Assembly: GCF_002807035.1 (NCBI RefSeq)
Contig: NZ_NIUC01000002.1
Span: 1,765,267-1,829,266 of the forward strand
Length of the DNA: 64,000 bases
Source: Algoriphagus formosus
GTDB lineage: Bacteria > Bacteroidota > Bacteroidia > Cytophagales > Cyclobacteriaceae
Direction: 5' to 3'
The notes under the pieces are model-generated. The model ran no database searches. It saw only the letters and a program-made list of their open reading frames with translations, and had not been told where the DNA came from. The translations under genes and the position numbers were made by a program. Position 1 is the stretch's first letter. Each line of letters opens with the position of its first letter. This document shows, piece after piece, positions 54,339 through 62,523 of this stretch.

Positions 54339-55904
54339 TCAGGCTTTAATTAAATACTTTTCAGCCACTTTTCTAAAATCTGATAATTCCTGCTTGATCC
54401 ATTTTGAATCTTTTCCTAGTTCTTGAGCCATTATTTCAGCTACTTTCAATGAGGAATCCAGAGCTGCCTGCGCATCGAGAATGAGCATTCGGATTCTTCT
54501 GGAGAGCACATCTTCTACTTTGACGGCCATTTCTTCCCGAGCAGCCCAAACTACCTCAGCCAGAATATTTGGGAAATCTGGGTGAATCTTTTGGGCTAAT
54601 TCCTCATCCTTTTCGGCTAATTTCTGAATTGCTTCGGCATCGGAACCATAAACTGACCAATGTCCTTCGGGGACTTGGGTAGTATGTCCGTGGAGCTTCA
54701 TCTCGAAGGACTCACTTGGAGCCAATAGTTCCTGGGTGATTTCCTGATAGTGATCGACCGTATCTTCTCCCATTTTTCGGAAGGTGGTCCATTTTCCCCC
54801 CGTCAGGGTTACCAAATTACTTTCGGATACGATGACTTTATGGGAGCGAGAAATTTCCTTGGTTTTTGCTCCTTCTTCTTTTGGTCGAGCCAAGGGGCGT
54901 AATCCTGCAAAAACCGCTTTTACATCTGCTCTTGTCGGTGCTTTAGTCAGATATCCTGCGGCTGTTTCCAATACAAAATCTATTTCCTTTTGCAGGGCCT
55001 CGGGCTCCAGTTTTGCTTTTTCCCGAAGGGTGTCAGTAGTGCCTACGACCAGTTTTCCATGCCAAGGCACTGCAAAAAGCACTCGTCCATCATTCGTTTT
55101 TGGAATCATGAGTGCGTCTTTTCCTCCTAAAAACTCTAAATCCATGACCAAATGAATCCCTTGACTGGGCTGAATCATTCTAGCGGCATCTGGATTGTCC
55201 ATTTGGAGGATTTTATCTGCAAAAACACCCGTGGCATTGACGACCATTTTTGCTTTTAACGTGTATTTCTCCTGATTGAGCTCATCTCGTACTTTTAGTC
55301 CGGTGATTTTCCCGTCTTCATCTTTCAGCAATCCTCGTACAGAGACATAATTCAATAGACATGCACCTGCCTCATCTGCAGTCTGGGCTATGGCAAGAGC
55401 CAAGCGAGCATCGTCAAACTGTCCGTCATGATAGACGACTCCTCCTTTTAGTCCCTCTTGTTTCACCGCAGGGAGTCGTCTGACAGTTTCAGATTTGGAG
55501 ATAAATCGGCTTTTGCCCAATCTCAGTTTTCCAGCCATCCAATCGTAGATTTTCAAACCTACACTGTATTGTGCTCGGTCAAACCAAGAGTAAATCGGAA
55601 TGATGAAAGGTTGATTTTGGGTAAGGTGAGGAGCATTTTGTAAAAGTTTTCCCCGCTCCTTGAGTGCTTCCAGGACCAGTCCTACATCACCTTGAGCCAA
55701 ATATCGAACGCCTCCATGGACTAGCTTGGTGCTTCGGCTGGAAGTGCCTTTGGCAAAATCCGCCTTTTCTAAAAGAATTACTGAAAGACCCCTCGAAATT
55801 GCGTCGAGGGCTACGCCTAGACCTGAAGATCCTCCGCCTATCACGGCAATATCCCAGGTTTTGGAGCTGTCAGCTAGTTGGTTTAAGTTTTCTTCTCTTT
55901 TCAT
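54339..55904 (-). CDS. glpD: Glycerol-3-phosphate dehydrogenase, FAD-dependent (aerobic type)
   Basis: 521 residues from the ATG at 55904; a TTG nine bases upstream is less likely. FAD motif [20 protein letters not shown], family signature [18 protein letters not shown], and a C-terminal helical cap containing [15 protein letters not shown]. It oxidises glycerol-3-phosphate to dihydroxyacetone phosphate and passes electrons to quinones. First gene of the glpDKF unit, divergent from a DeoR-type regulator with a repeat-rich 112-nt region in between. Confidence 0.96.
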   Translation of the reverse strand: MKREENLNQLADSSKTWDIAVIGGGSSGLGVALDAISRGLSVILLEKADFAKGTSSRSTKLVHGGVRYLAQGDVGLVLEALKERGKLLQNAPHLTQNQPFIIPIYSWFDRAQYSVGLKIYDWMAGKLRLGKSRFISKSETVRRLPAVKQEGLKGGVVYHDGQFDDARLALAIAQTADEAGACLLNYVSVRGLLKDEDGKITGLKVRDELNQEKYTLKAKMVVNATGVFADKILQMDNPDAARMIQPSQGIHLVMDLEFLGGKDALMIPKTNDGRVLFAVPWHGKLVVGTTDTLREKAKLEPEALQKEIDFVLETAAGYLTKAPTRADVKAVFAGLRPLARPKEEGAKTKEISRSHKVIVSESNLVTLTGGKWTTFRKMGEDTVDHYQEITQELLAPSESFEMKLHGHTTQVPEGHWSVYGSDAEAIQKLAEKDEELAQKIHPDFPNILAEVVWAAREEMAVKVEDVLSRRIRMLILDAQAALDSSLKVAEIMAQELGKDSKWIKQELSDFRKVAEKYLIKA

Positions 55905-55923
55905 TTGGATCAAAAATAGAAAT

Positions 55924-55980
55924 AAAAGAAAGTAAAAAGAAACAAAAAGAAAGTTAATTTCTGTCTCTTGCTTTCTTTTT
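55924..55980. promoter_or_regulatory. Candidate operator of the DeoR/GlpR-type regulator
   Basis: Three near-identical 10-bp units, AAAAGAAAGT, AAAAAGAAAC and AAAAAGAAAG, stand head to tail at 55924–55953. An exact reverse complement of the last, CTTTCTTTTT, lies at 55971–55980. Units 10–11 bp apart face the same side of the helix. The site sits between glpD and the divergent regulator gene, the right place for control of both. Confidence 0.5.
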
Positions 55981-56016
55981 CCTTTGTTTTCTTAATTTAG
56001 TGAAAAAAATATCCGC

Positions 56017-56778
56017 ATGACACTGGCAGAAAGGCATCGCTACATTTTAGATCAATTGGAAAAAAAAGGACTCCTTACCGTTTCGGATCTGGCTAAGGAA
56101 CTGAATGTGACCATGGTAACTGTAAGGAAGGATTTGAAGATTCTGGAGGAGAAGGGCTTGCTCTTTCGATCACATGGAAGTGCCACTTCGGTCTCACCCT
56201 ATGTTTCGGATCGCTCGGTGCAGGTGAAGAAGCTTGAGCAAGTGGAGGAAAAGGGGCGTATAGCTCAAAAAGCTTTGGATTATTTGGAGCCGAATGAGGC
56301 CATTATCATAGGTTCGGGTACGACGGTTGGTGCCTTTGCGCAGGCAATACCGAGGAACTATCCGCTTACAGTCTTGACCGCTGCGATGAATGTAGCCTTA
56401 GCGCTAATCGATACGACAGAGCTTGAGCTCGTGCAACTCGGGGGTGTGGTTCGGAAGAGTAGTAGTTCGGCAGTGGGCCATTTTGCCGAAGATATGCTCA
56501 AGAGTTTTGCTTGCAATAAATTATTTCTCAGTGTTGATGGAATCAGTCTCGAGCATGGCTTGACTACCTCCAACATGATGGAGGCGCATTTGAATGCGGA
56601 GATGATTCGCTCTGTGCAGAAGACCATTGTACTGGCCGATAGTCGAAAATTTGGGAGAAAGGGCTTTGGAAAAATCTGTGATCTCGAAGATATTGATGTG
56701 ATTATTACCGATTCGGGTATTCCAGAAATCTATCGGGAGAGATTGGAGGAGAAGGGGATAGAACTGGTGGTGGTTTAA
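56017..56778 (+). CDS. DeoR-family transcriptional regulator, GlpR-like
   Basis: 253 residues. N-terminal HTH: LTVSDLAKELNVTMVTVRKDL (quoted as DLAKELNVTMVTVRKDL), followed by EEKGLLFRSHGSA. The C-terminal sugar-phosphate sensor shows AIIIGSGTTVGAFAQ, LVQLGGVVRKSSSS and ADSRKFGRKGF. Divergent from glpD, so it very probably represses the glpDKF genes and is released by a glycerol metabolite. Its end overlaps the convergent phosphatase gene by 4 nt. Confidence 0.92.
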   Translation: MTLAERHRYILDQLEKKGLLTVSDLAKELNVTMVTVRKDLKILEEKGLLFRSHGSATSVSPYVSDRSVQVKKLEQVEEKGRIAQKALDYLEPNEAIIIGSGTTVGAFAQAIPRNYPLTVLTAAMNVALALIDTTELELVQLGGVVRKSSSSAVGHFAEDMLKSFACNKLFLSVDGISLEHGLTTSNMMEAHLNAEMIRSVQKTIVLADSRKFGRKGFGKICDLEDIDVIITDSGIPEIYRERLEEKGIELVVV

Positions 56779-57275
56779 TACTCTTTATATAATTTTCTCA
56801 CCACCGAACTCCCAGTTTTTTCTAAGCTGACCTCGTAAATAAAGTCATATTCGATATCCTGTAGGTCTTCGAATTTTTCTCCTTCACCTACAAAGTAATT
56901 GGCCAAGCGACTGACCGTATTGCTGTGTCCGACCACTAGGATATTGCCATCAAGGCCACGCAAATGCTCCACTAATGCATCGTGATTGCTGGGGTCGTAA
57001 GATTGAATAGGGATTCCTGCCTGATCGGCTGTTGGTTGCGCCGTCAGTCGTGTTCGCTTGTAATCTGTACTGAATACATGCTTGATATCCTGATTTTGAA
57101 GAATCTGGGCCAGTTTTTTTGCTCTTACATAGCCTACCTGTGCCAGTTCAGGATCCGGGTCATCTACCAATTGTTTTTCAGCATGCCGGACGATGTAAAT
57201 GGTCTTTGGGGAACTTTGGGAAGTGCAGGAAACGATTAGTAGGACTAGAGTGAAAAGGAGGAGTAGATTTTTCAT
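56775..57275 (-). CDS. Histidine phosphatase family lipoprotein
   Basis: 166 residues from the ATG at 57275, which exposes a signal and lipobox IVSC followed by TSQSS; a longer frame is less likely. The catalytic IYIVRHAEK is at about residues 25–33 and the second His is in ILVVGHSNTVSR. The VRHAEK version and small size fit the SixA-like/phosphoglycerate mutase-like branch, here exported. Substrate unknown. Confidence 0.88.
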   Translation of the reverse strand: MKNLLLLFTLVLLIVSCTSQSSPKTIYIVRHAEKQLVDDPDPELAQVGYVRAKKLAQILQNQDIKHVFSTDYKRTRLTAQPTADQAGIPIQSYDPSNHDALVEHLRGLDGNILVVGHSNTVSRLANYFVGEGEKFEDLQDIEYDFIYEVSLEKTGSSVVRKLYKEY

Positions 57276-57283
57276 GGTGTTAA

Positions 57284-57510
57284 AAGAAATGCTTTGCAAG
57301 ATAAGCCTTCGGCAAGATACAGCCTCGTTCCTCGGCTAAGATAAGCCTTCGGCGAGATATGTTCGTTTCGCTTCACGAAATATGCCTCACCTTGTTCGGC
57401 GAAATATACTCCGCTATGCTTTGTGAAATACTTTCTGTAAGATAGTTCGGCTTCGCCTCAAAAGATAAAGTCTCGTCTCTCGGCTAAGATATGGCTTCGC
57501 TGAAATAATC
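57284..57510. repeat. RARATA repeat array with interspersed hairpins
   Basis: Part of a 383-nt gene-free gap (57276–57658). AAGATA, GAGATA or GAAATA occurs at 57298, 57314, 57338, 57354, 57377, 57401, 57425, 57439, 57462, 57486 and 57502. The intervals are 16, 24, 16, 23, 24, 24, 14, 23, 24 and 16 bp. Between them are short GC-rich palindromes such as GCCTTCGGC. The gap also holds a half REP element at 57521–57555 and the first 56-bp direct repeat. No coding potential is seen. Confidence 0.8.
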
Positions 57511-57520
57511 ATTTAGGAAT

Positions 57521-57555
57521 CGTCACTGCGACGACGAAGGAGGAAGCAGTCTCAA
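57521..57555 (+). repeat. Degenerate half of the REP/MITE-like element
   Basis: CGTCACTGCGACGACGAAGG followed by AGGAAGCAGTCT resembles the conserved arm of copies A and B (TGCGA…GAAG…AAGCAATCT) but lacks the second arm. Confidence 0.45.
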
Positions 57556-57577
57556 TAGGATGAAAACGCAATAGTCA

Positions 57578-57633
57578 AAATATTTCGCCCGACGAAGGAG
57601 GGCTTATTTCTATCGTATTTCTACCGTATTTCT
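57578..57633 (+). repeat. 56-bp direct repeat, copy 1
   Basis: All 56 bases match 58519–58574 exactly. The repeat contains TATTTC four times, 24, 11 and 11 bp apart, and a GCCC/GGGC hairpin in the 24-bp interval, so it belongs to the RARATA family. With copy 2 it brackets the PIN toxin–antitoxin genes. Confidence 0.95.
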
Positions 57634-57658
57634 GTTTTTCTCCTTTGGAGACTTTATT

Positions 57659-58075
57659 TTATGAGGTGGATAAGATGGTATAAAACTCCTTAGGCGAAAG
57701 GATTTTTGTGTTTCTAAATTGGGAAATATTGAAGTCATTGAAGTTTCCTGTGATTAAATAGTCGGCTTTGCATTCGAGACTTAGTTCCAGGAATTTATTA
57801 TCACTTTGGTCTTTTAATAATTCCAAACTCCTTTTAGGATTATAAAAAGTACCCTCCCTTTTGATATACTGCAAAACGAAACTAGCTGAGCTGTGAAATT
57901 CTTTGAATCTAGCAAATTTTGGTCTTTTCAGGACTTCGGAATATTCATTAAAAACTGCGTCCGAAAGGCACAGAATTATTTCTTGATTTGAAAAAATAGC
58001 CTCTAGAACTTTTGAAGGATAGCTTTTAGCAATTAATGCAGAGATTAAAACGTTCGTGTCAAGAATCACCTTCAT
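57659..58075 (-). CDS. PIN-domain ribonuclease toxin
   Basis: 138 residues from the internal ATG at 58075; a start at 58090 adds five residues. PIN fold of the COG1569 type: the first acid in MKVILDTNVLISAL, the second in LSDAVFNEYSEVL and the third in SDNKFLELSLECKADYLITG, which together bind the metal for RNA cleavage. It is co-encoded with, and overlaps by 17 nt, the small upstream protein expected to be its antitoxin. Bracketed by 56-bp direct repeats. Confidence 0.88.
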   Translation of the reverse strand: MKVILDTNVLISALIAKSYPSKVLEAIFSNQEIILCLSDAVFNEYSEVLKRPKFARFKEFHSSASFVLQYIKREGTFYNPKRSLELLKDQSDNKFLELSLECKADYLITGNFNDFNISQFRNTKILSPKEFYTILSTS

Positions 58076-58286
58076 TTCTGAACCCTTCAATTTCTGCGTT
58101 TAATTCATCATCGGTCATTTTAGATAGACCGGAGGACTTTGCTGCTTTTTGAGCATTTTTCAAAGCTTCCAAAGCGAGCTCTCTACTGATTTTTTTGACT
58201 AGCTCATTGAAATTTACAGATTCAGCATTCTCTAGGCCATATTTAGAAATATCGCTTGATTTGATTTTAAGAGCTATCGTTTTCAT
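58059..58286 (-). CDS. Antitoxin of the PIN module
   Basis: 75 residues. The middle is a Ala/Lys-rich helix (ELALEALKNAQKAAKSSG) and the end reads GLSKMTDDELNAEIEGFR, a tail commonly seen in partners of COG1569 PIN toxins, where it wraps the toxin. A DNA-binding fold is not evident to me. First gene of the pair. The 312 nt upstream (58287–58598) contain no gene, only a CCCCGA-CAAA-TCGGGG hairpin (58336–58351) and direct-repeat copy 2. Confidence 0.8.
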   Translation of the reverse strand: MKTIALKIKSSDISKYGLENAESVNFNELVKKISRELALEALKNAQKAAKSSGLSKMTDDELNAEIEGFRNEGDS

Positions 58287-58335
58287 CTGTTTATTTTTTG
58301 ATTTTTATTGGTCAGATGGAATCTTTGACGATTAA

Positions 58336-58351
58336 CCCCGACAAATCGGGG
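58336..58351. repeat. CCCCGA-CAAA-TCGGGG hairpin
   Basis: A perfect 6-bp stem with a 4-nt loop, about 50 nt upstream of the antitoxin start. Similar CCGA/TCGG hairpins form the centres of the elements at 6774–6886 and 26259–26351. No T run follows it, so terminator function is unlikely. Confidence 0.6.
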
Positions 58352-58518
58352 CATTTCCCTGTGTGTTTAATGATGATTTTAATCGTGTCGATTTCATATG
58401 ATTCATTTACTTTAATTTAGTAAAAAAGGTTTGGTATGAAAAAATGTGTAACCTTAAAATGTTTGAATTTAGTTACGCGAAATACAACACTAGTACCTTT
58501 TGATACAGGTTTTCGTTG

Positions 58519-58574
58519 AAATATTTCGCCCGACGAAGGAGGGCTTATTTCTATCGTATTTCTACCGTATTTCT
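58519..58574 (+). repeat. 56-bp direct repeat, copy 2
   Basis: Identical over 56 bases to copy 1 at 57578–57633 and in the same orientation, 885 bp away. It ends 24 nt before the 3' end of the pseudouridine synthase gene. Confidence 0.95.
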
Positions 58575-58598
58575 ATTTTCCTAATTGGCTGAAGATTC

Positions 58599-59333
58599 TT
58601 AACCTGAGAAAGTATTGTCAATGTGCTGATCCTTTGCCTTGATTTCCTCAAATTCTAAGTATTGTTCCCAAAATTCGCTTTCAGGAAGAGCAGCTCGGAG
58701 ATAGAGTTTTTCCTTTTTGATAGGATGAACAAACACCAATTTGAAAGCATGTAAGTTGATGCTGGCATCAGGATTGGGTTTTGGGAACCCGTACTTCAAG
58801 TCCCCGCGAATTGGGCAACCCATTGAAGCCAGTTGAACTCGGATCTGATGTGGTCTACCAGAGACTGGGCGGACTTCTATCAGCCAGTGGTCATTCAATT
58901 TGCCAAGGGTCTTATAATTAAGCTCGGCTTTTTGTGAACCCGGCACTTCTTTCTCATTAGCAGTGACCACATTTTTTTGCTCGTCTTTGGTCAGCCAATG
59001 GGTGAGTTTGCCCATTTCCTCTCTTGGCCTTTTTTTGACGATAGCCCAATAAACCTTGTGAATATCCCGCTTGCGGAAAAGCTCCATCATACGCTCCAAA
59101 CCTTTGCTGGTTCGGGCAAAAACCACCAAGCCGCTGACTGGCCTGTCTAAACGATGTACGGGATGTAAAAAAACAGCTCCGGGCTTGTTGTATTTTTTGG
59201 CAATGTAATCCTTGCAGTAATCGGTCAGGGTTTTGTCACCGGTTTTGTCTCCTTGGACGAGAACACCGGCTGCTTTATTGACTACAAGTAAATGATTGTC
59301 TTCGTAAACGACGTTGAAGGGCTGCTTTTTCAT
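58599..59333 (-). CDS. RluA-family RNA pseudouridine synthase
   Basis: 244 residues from the ATG at 59333; the longer frame would run through the promoter region of the divergent lipoprotein gene. Motifs: FNVVYEDNHLLVVNKAAGVL at the start, the catalytic Asp in PVHRLDRPVSGLVVFA and the uridine-binding VRPVSGRPHQIRVQLA, then GCPIRGDLKYG. It isomerises uridine to pseudouridine in rRNA or tRNA; no S4 domain is present, suggesting the RluC/RluA-like small form. Target positions unknown. Confidence 0.93.
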   Translation of the reverse strand: MKKQPFNVVYEDNHLLVVNKAAGVLVQGDKTGDKTLTDYCKDYIAKKYNKPGAVFLHPVHRLDRPVSGLVVFARTSKGLERMMELFRKRDIHKVYWAIVKKRPREEMGKLTHWLTKDEQKNVVTANEKEVPGSQKAELNYKTLGKLNDHWLIEVRPVSGRPHQIRVQLASMGCPIRGDLKYGFPKPNPDASINLHAFKLVFVHPIKKEKLYLRAALPESEFWEQYLEFEEIKAKDQHIDNTFSG

Positions 59334-59439
59334 AGATGGCACAAAGGTAGGCAATTTGTCATTAGTTCGAGATATTCTTCCTTCTTCGTCTTGTTTTTTA
59401 GTTGAAACAATGTATACTAGTATTTTAATAGATAGAATT

Positions 59440-60630
59440 ATGAAACTACTCCAATTTGCTGGTATACTTTTTTTGATCCTTTCCTGTTCTCCTTCGGAAA
59501 AAGCCGAGGTTAACAAAGGTGATGACACCAAAAGGATTTCGCTAATAGCCGAAGACTCAACGGTTGTCAGAGACATTATTGCATCTACTTTTATATTTCA
59601 GGATGGAGACGCGGAGCATTTGATTTTCCGTGATGCTCCGGCATCTACTATTTATGTGTTTGACCGGGTATCAGGGGGTTTGGTAAATAAATGGACGAAA
59701 ACTGGGGATGTGCCTGGTTCATTTTCCATGGCGACGAAAAATCTTGAAGTTTCGCAATCAGGCGAAATTATATTAATCGATATAAGTGAGGGGTTGCGGG
59801 TTTTTGAAAAGGACGGGGAATTGATCAGTCGTGCCAACCCAGTAGCCAATCAATGGAGTTTAGGTGGGGCTTTCAATCTTTTTAGACAAACAGCTTTGGT
59901 GTCGCTTAATGGGGATGAGCATGTTCTTTATTCATTGGATATCTTGGAACCTGACCTAGTTGAGTATGGACCAAAGTTTCTTCAAAATCGAAAGAACCTA
60001 GTGCTGACAAACTTGGAAACGGGGGAGCATCGATTGATTTTGCCTTTTCCCGAAGGCTCAAAATTCCTAAATGGCAAAGTTTATCCATTCGAGGATTTTA
60101 GACCTCTTTTTGTTATAGATGAATTTGCTAATAAGCTGTATTTGATTTTTCAAAATGAGCCTATTCTGTATACTTATTCTTGGAATGATGCAGCACCTGA
60201 ATTGCTTTCCAGGGTTAGGATCGATTTGCCAGGGTTTGAGGAAAATGTAGGTTGGGAGCCTGGATCCATTCATATGGCACAAATTACTGATAATGAAAAC
60301 GAACCATTTCCAGCTCGAATTCAGGGTTTTGAAGCTGTTGAGGGTGGATTTTTGTTGAGTTACAGCACAAAACCTACGGATTTGGATAACTACAACCGCT
60401 ACAAAAGCAAGGACCGAACGAGGGAAAGCCTAAATCAAATCTACGAGGAAACTCGTCGGAAGACGGTTTTTCTTGACCTGGATGGAAAAGTGCTTCCTGT
60501 TGATTTTCCAGAAATGCACTATCAAAGTTTTCAGATCATTGATGGGAAAATCCATTGGATGAAAACCCCCACTCGGGGGGAAGAAGCAGAAGAATTTACG
60601 CTTTATTGGGGCAATCTAAAAATTGAATAG
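59440..60630 (+). CDS. Lipoprotein with predicted beta-propeller (DUF4221-like)
   Basis: 396 residues from the ATG at 59440, which gives a signal with lipobox LILSC; upstream in-frame sequence lies in the neighbour's promoter. The rest is beta-rich with recurring YxFDRxSG-type turns (STIYVFDRVSGGLVNKW) and a phrase NKLYLIFQNEPILYTYSW typical of Bacteroidota 6-bladed propeller lipoproteins. The function is unknown; they may bind a ligand at the cell surface. It ends 1 nt before the end of the convergent YpdA-like gene. Confidence 0.72.
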   Translation: MKLLQFAGILFLILSCSPSEKAEVNKGDDTKRISLIAEDSTVVRDIIASTFIFQDGDAEHLIFRDAPASTIYVFDRVSGGLVNKWTKTGDVPGSFSMATKNLEVSQSGEIILIDISEGLRVFEKDGELISRANPVANQWSLGGAFNLFRQTALVSLNGDEHVLYSLDILEPDLVEYGPKFLQNRKNLVLTNLETGEHRLILPFPEGSKFLNGKVYPFEDFRPLFVIDEFANKLYLIFQNEPILYTYSWNDAAPELLSRVRIDLPGFEENVGWEPGSIHMAQITDNENEPFPARIQGFEAVEGGFLLSYSTKPTDLDNYNRYKSKDRTRESLNQIYEETRRKTVFLDLDGKVLPVDFPEMHYQSFQIIDGKIHWMKTPTRGEEAEEFTLYWGNLKIE

Positions 60631-60631
60631 T

Positions 60632-61606
60632 TCAATCCAGTTTTTTAGCAATATCCGCCATAATCGACTCGGCGTGGACAATGGAATTTTCAATAAAAAA
60701 CTCTCGGGTATTCAGTCCGCCGCAAACAACTCCGGCCAGATAAACGCCCGGCACATTGGATTCCTGATTGGCTTGATCGTAGCAGGGTTGCCTTTTTTCA
60801 TCAAGAGACAACTCTACACCCAGCTGATCCAAAAGCGCAAAATTGGGCTTGTAGCCTGTCATCGCCAGGACGAAGTCATTATCTATGGTTACATCACCAG
60901 TAGGAGTCGCAATCACCACCTCCTGATCCCGAATTTCCTTGACTTTTGATCGGGGGAAGGCTTTGATAGAACCTTCCTTGATCCGGTTCATGATGTCAGG
61001 ACGCACCCAATATTTGACATTTTCATCAACCTCGTCTCCCAGTAAAACCATGCTGACCTCAGCTCCTTTTCTCCAGCATTCCAAAGCTGCATCTACTGCT
61101 GAATTTGCACCGCCGACTACCAGAAGTTTTTGTCCGATATAAGGCCAAGGCTCTTTGTAATAATGCATCACTTTTGGGAGTTCTTCTCCGGGGACATTCA
61201 TCAAGTTTGGTAAATCGTAGAAGCCGGTGGCGAGCACGATTTTCTGCGTTTGATAGCTTCCTTTTGAAGTTGTGATCAAAAAGTTGTCGCCGTTTTTCTC
61301 CAGTGTTTTGACTCCTTCGTAGAGATTAACCTTGAGTTTAAAATGAAAATAAATACGTCGATAATATTCTAAGGCCTCGGTGCGGGTAGGTTTGTTTTCT
61401 ACTGACATGAAGGGAATGCCAGCCATCTCCAAGCGATCCGAGGTAGAGAAAAAGCGCATATTTATCGGATAGTTGTATATGGAATTAGTCAAAGCGCCCT
61501 TTTCCAGGATCAGGTAATTCAAGCCTTGTTTTTGAGCTTCTACTCCACAGGCTAGTCCGATTGGACCGCCTCCCACGATGATGACGTCAAAAATCTGATT
61601 ACTCAT
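60632..61606 (-). CDS. YpdA-like NAD(P)H/FAD-dependent thiol-disulfide reductase
   Basis: 324 residues. FAD motif IIVGGGPIGLACGVEAQKQG, then NYPINMRFFSTSDRLEMAG, a second dinucleotide site in LLVVGGANSAVDAALECWRK, and ATGFYDLP. The redox CxxC of thioredoxin reductase is absent, as in YpdA proteins that reduce bacillithiol disulfide. Whether this organism makes bacillithiol cannot be judged from the window. Its start codon shares an A with the stop of the preceding NRDE gene (TAATG). Confidence 0.87.
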   Translation of the reverse strand: MSNQIFDVIIVGGGPIGLACGVEAQKQGLNYLILEKGALTNSIYNYPINMRFFSTSDRLEMAGIPFMSVENKPTRTEALEYYRRIYFHFKLKVNLYEGVKTLEKNGDNFLITTSKGSYQTQKIVLATGFYDLPNLMNVPGEELPKVMHYYKEPWPYIGQKLLVVGGANSAVDAALECWRKGAEVSMVLLGDEVDENVKYWVRPDIMNRIKEGSIKAFPRSKVKEIRDQEVVIATPTGDVTIDNDFVLAMTGYKPNFALLDQLGVELSLDEKRQPCYDQANQESNVPGVYLAGVVCGGLNTREFFIENSIVHAESIMADIAKKLD

Positions 61607-62367
61607 TATTCTTCTAATTTAAATTTGGCTACTTGATCGCTAAAACTTTTTTCGTTCCAATCAAAGGTCCTCTCTTGAATACTTATTTCCCCCTTTTTGT
61701 TCCATATCACAGCACTTGCTGATCGGGTTCCGTAATTTCCATTGGCACGGATCAATTGGGCCGAGAGTGCAATTTCCAAATCTTTGGGAGCGCCGGTGTC
61801 CGGCAAACTTTCTAAGGGATAGGTGTTCTTGGATTTTAAAATTTCAAGAAGCTTTTGTCTGGAAATCTCTTGATCTAAGGTTTCTTCCAATTGCTTTTTT
61901 GCCAAATTGGTTTTTGGCCAAGGTTCATTCAATAAACCGTTACTCAGACCGTGGATTCCGGGTTTGATTTCCTGGATTCCCTTTCCAAAATTACTGAAAT
62001 AGCAAAGTTGATCCCCATCAGAGACCAGTAGATTGAATCCCTCGTAGCGATCCTTTTCCTTCTCGATTTCTTTCAAATAATCCTCCGGAGGAATGGAGTC
62101 TTCTAGGAAATCTTGAACTAATTTTCCCCGAGAAATTTCCCCATGACCCATTTTCCTGAAATCCCGATAATTGGTCAAAAAAGACCAGCGTCCACTGGGG
62201 TGAAAACCCATCCAAGTTCCCCCGCTTTTGAGATCTTTTCCTCCGAAAAATCCGGATTCCCATTGATGCATCTTGGCTGTAGGCCGCTCAAAAAACTCAT
62301 CCCGATTGGCAGAGATGATAAGCGGAAATTCTGACTGGGTTTTCCAAGAGAAAGCTACGAGACACAT
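61606..62367 (-). CDS. NRDE/TANGO2-family protein
   Basis: 253 residues from the ATG at 62367, chosen because family members begin MCLVAF with a possible nucleophile Cys2. LIISANRDEFFERPT is the NRDE motif, followed by GGKDLKSGGTWMGF and GRWSFLTNYRD, both family hallmarks. TANGO2-like proteins have been linked to heme or lipid handling; the bacterial role is unclear. It is translationally coupled to the downstream YpdA-like reductase. Confidence 0.9.
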   Translation of the reverse strand: MCLVAFSWKTQSEFPLIISANRDEFFERPTAKMHQWESGFFGGKDLKSGGTWMGFHPSGRWSFLTNYRDFRKMGHGEISRGKLVQDFLEDSIPPEDYLKEIEKEKDRYEGFNLLVSDGDQLCYFSNFGKGIQEIKPGIHGLSNGLLNEPWPKTNLAKKQLEETLDQEISRQKLLEILKSKNTYPLESLPDTGAPKDLEIALSAQLIRANGNYGTRSASAVIWNKKGEISIQERTFDWNEKSFSDQVAKFKLEE

Positions 62368-62409
62368 AGATTTAAAAGAATACAAAGAGGCTGCCCAAAA
62401 GGACCCGCC

Positions 62410-62491
62410 ATTGCGAACGAAGTGAAGCAATCTATTCTGATTTTATTTAATTATCAATTAGATCGCTTCGTTTCACTCGCGATGACGGAAC
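62410..62491 (+). repeat. REP/MITE-like palindromic element, copy B
   Basis: The left arm (62410–62442) matches copy A in 32 of 33 positions and the last 15 nt (62477–62491) are identical to it. The two arms are imperfect inverted repeats of each other (ATTGCGAACGAAG / TTCGTTTCACTCGCGAT). It lies between the NRDE and alkene reductase genes, in opposite orientation to copy A. Confidence 0.82.
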
Positions 62492-62523
62492 TTTATGCTT
62501 TTGGGACAGTCCTTTGGGGTGAA

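Noticed and set aside
57298..57507. CRISPR-like regularity of the RARATA array
   Set aside because: The repeated word is only 6 bp, spacing alternates between about 16 and 24 bp, and no cas gene is near.
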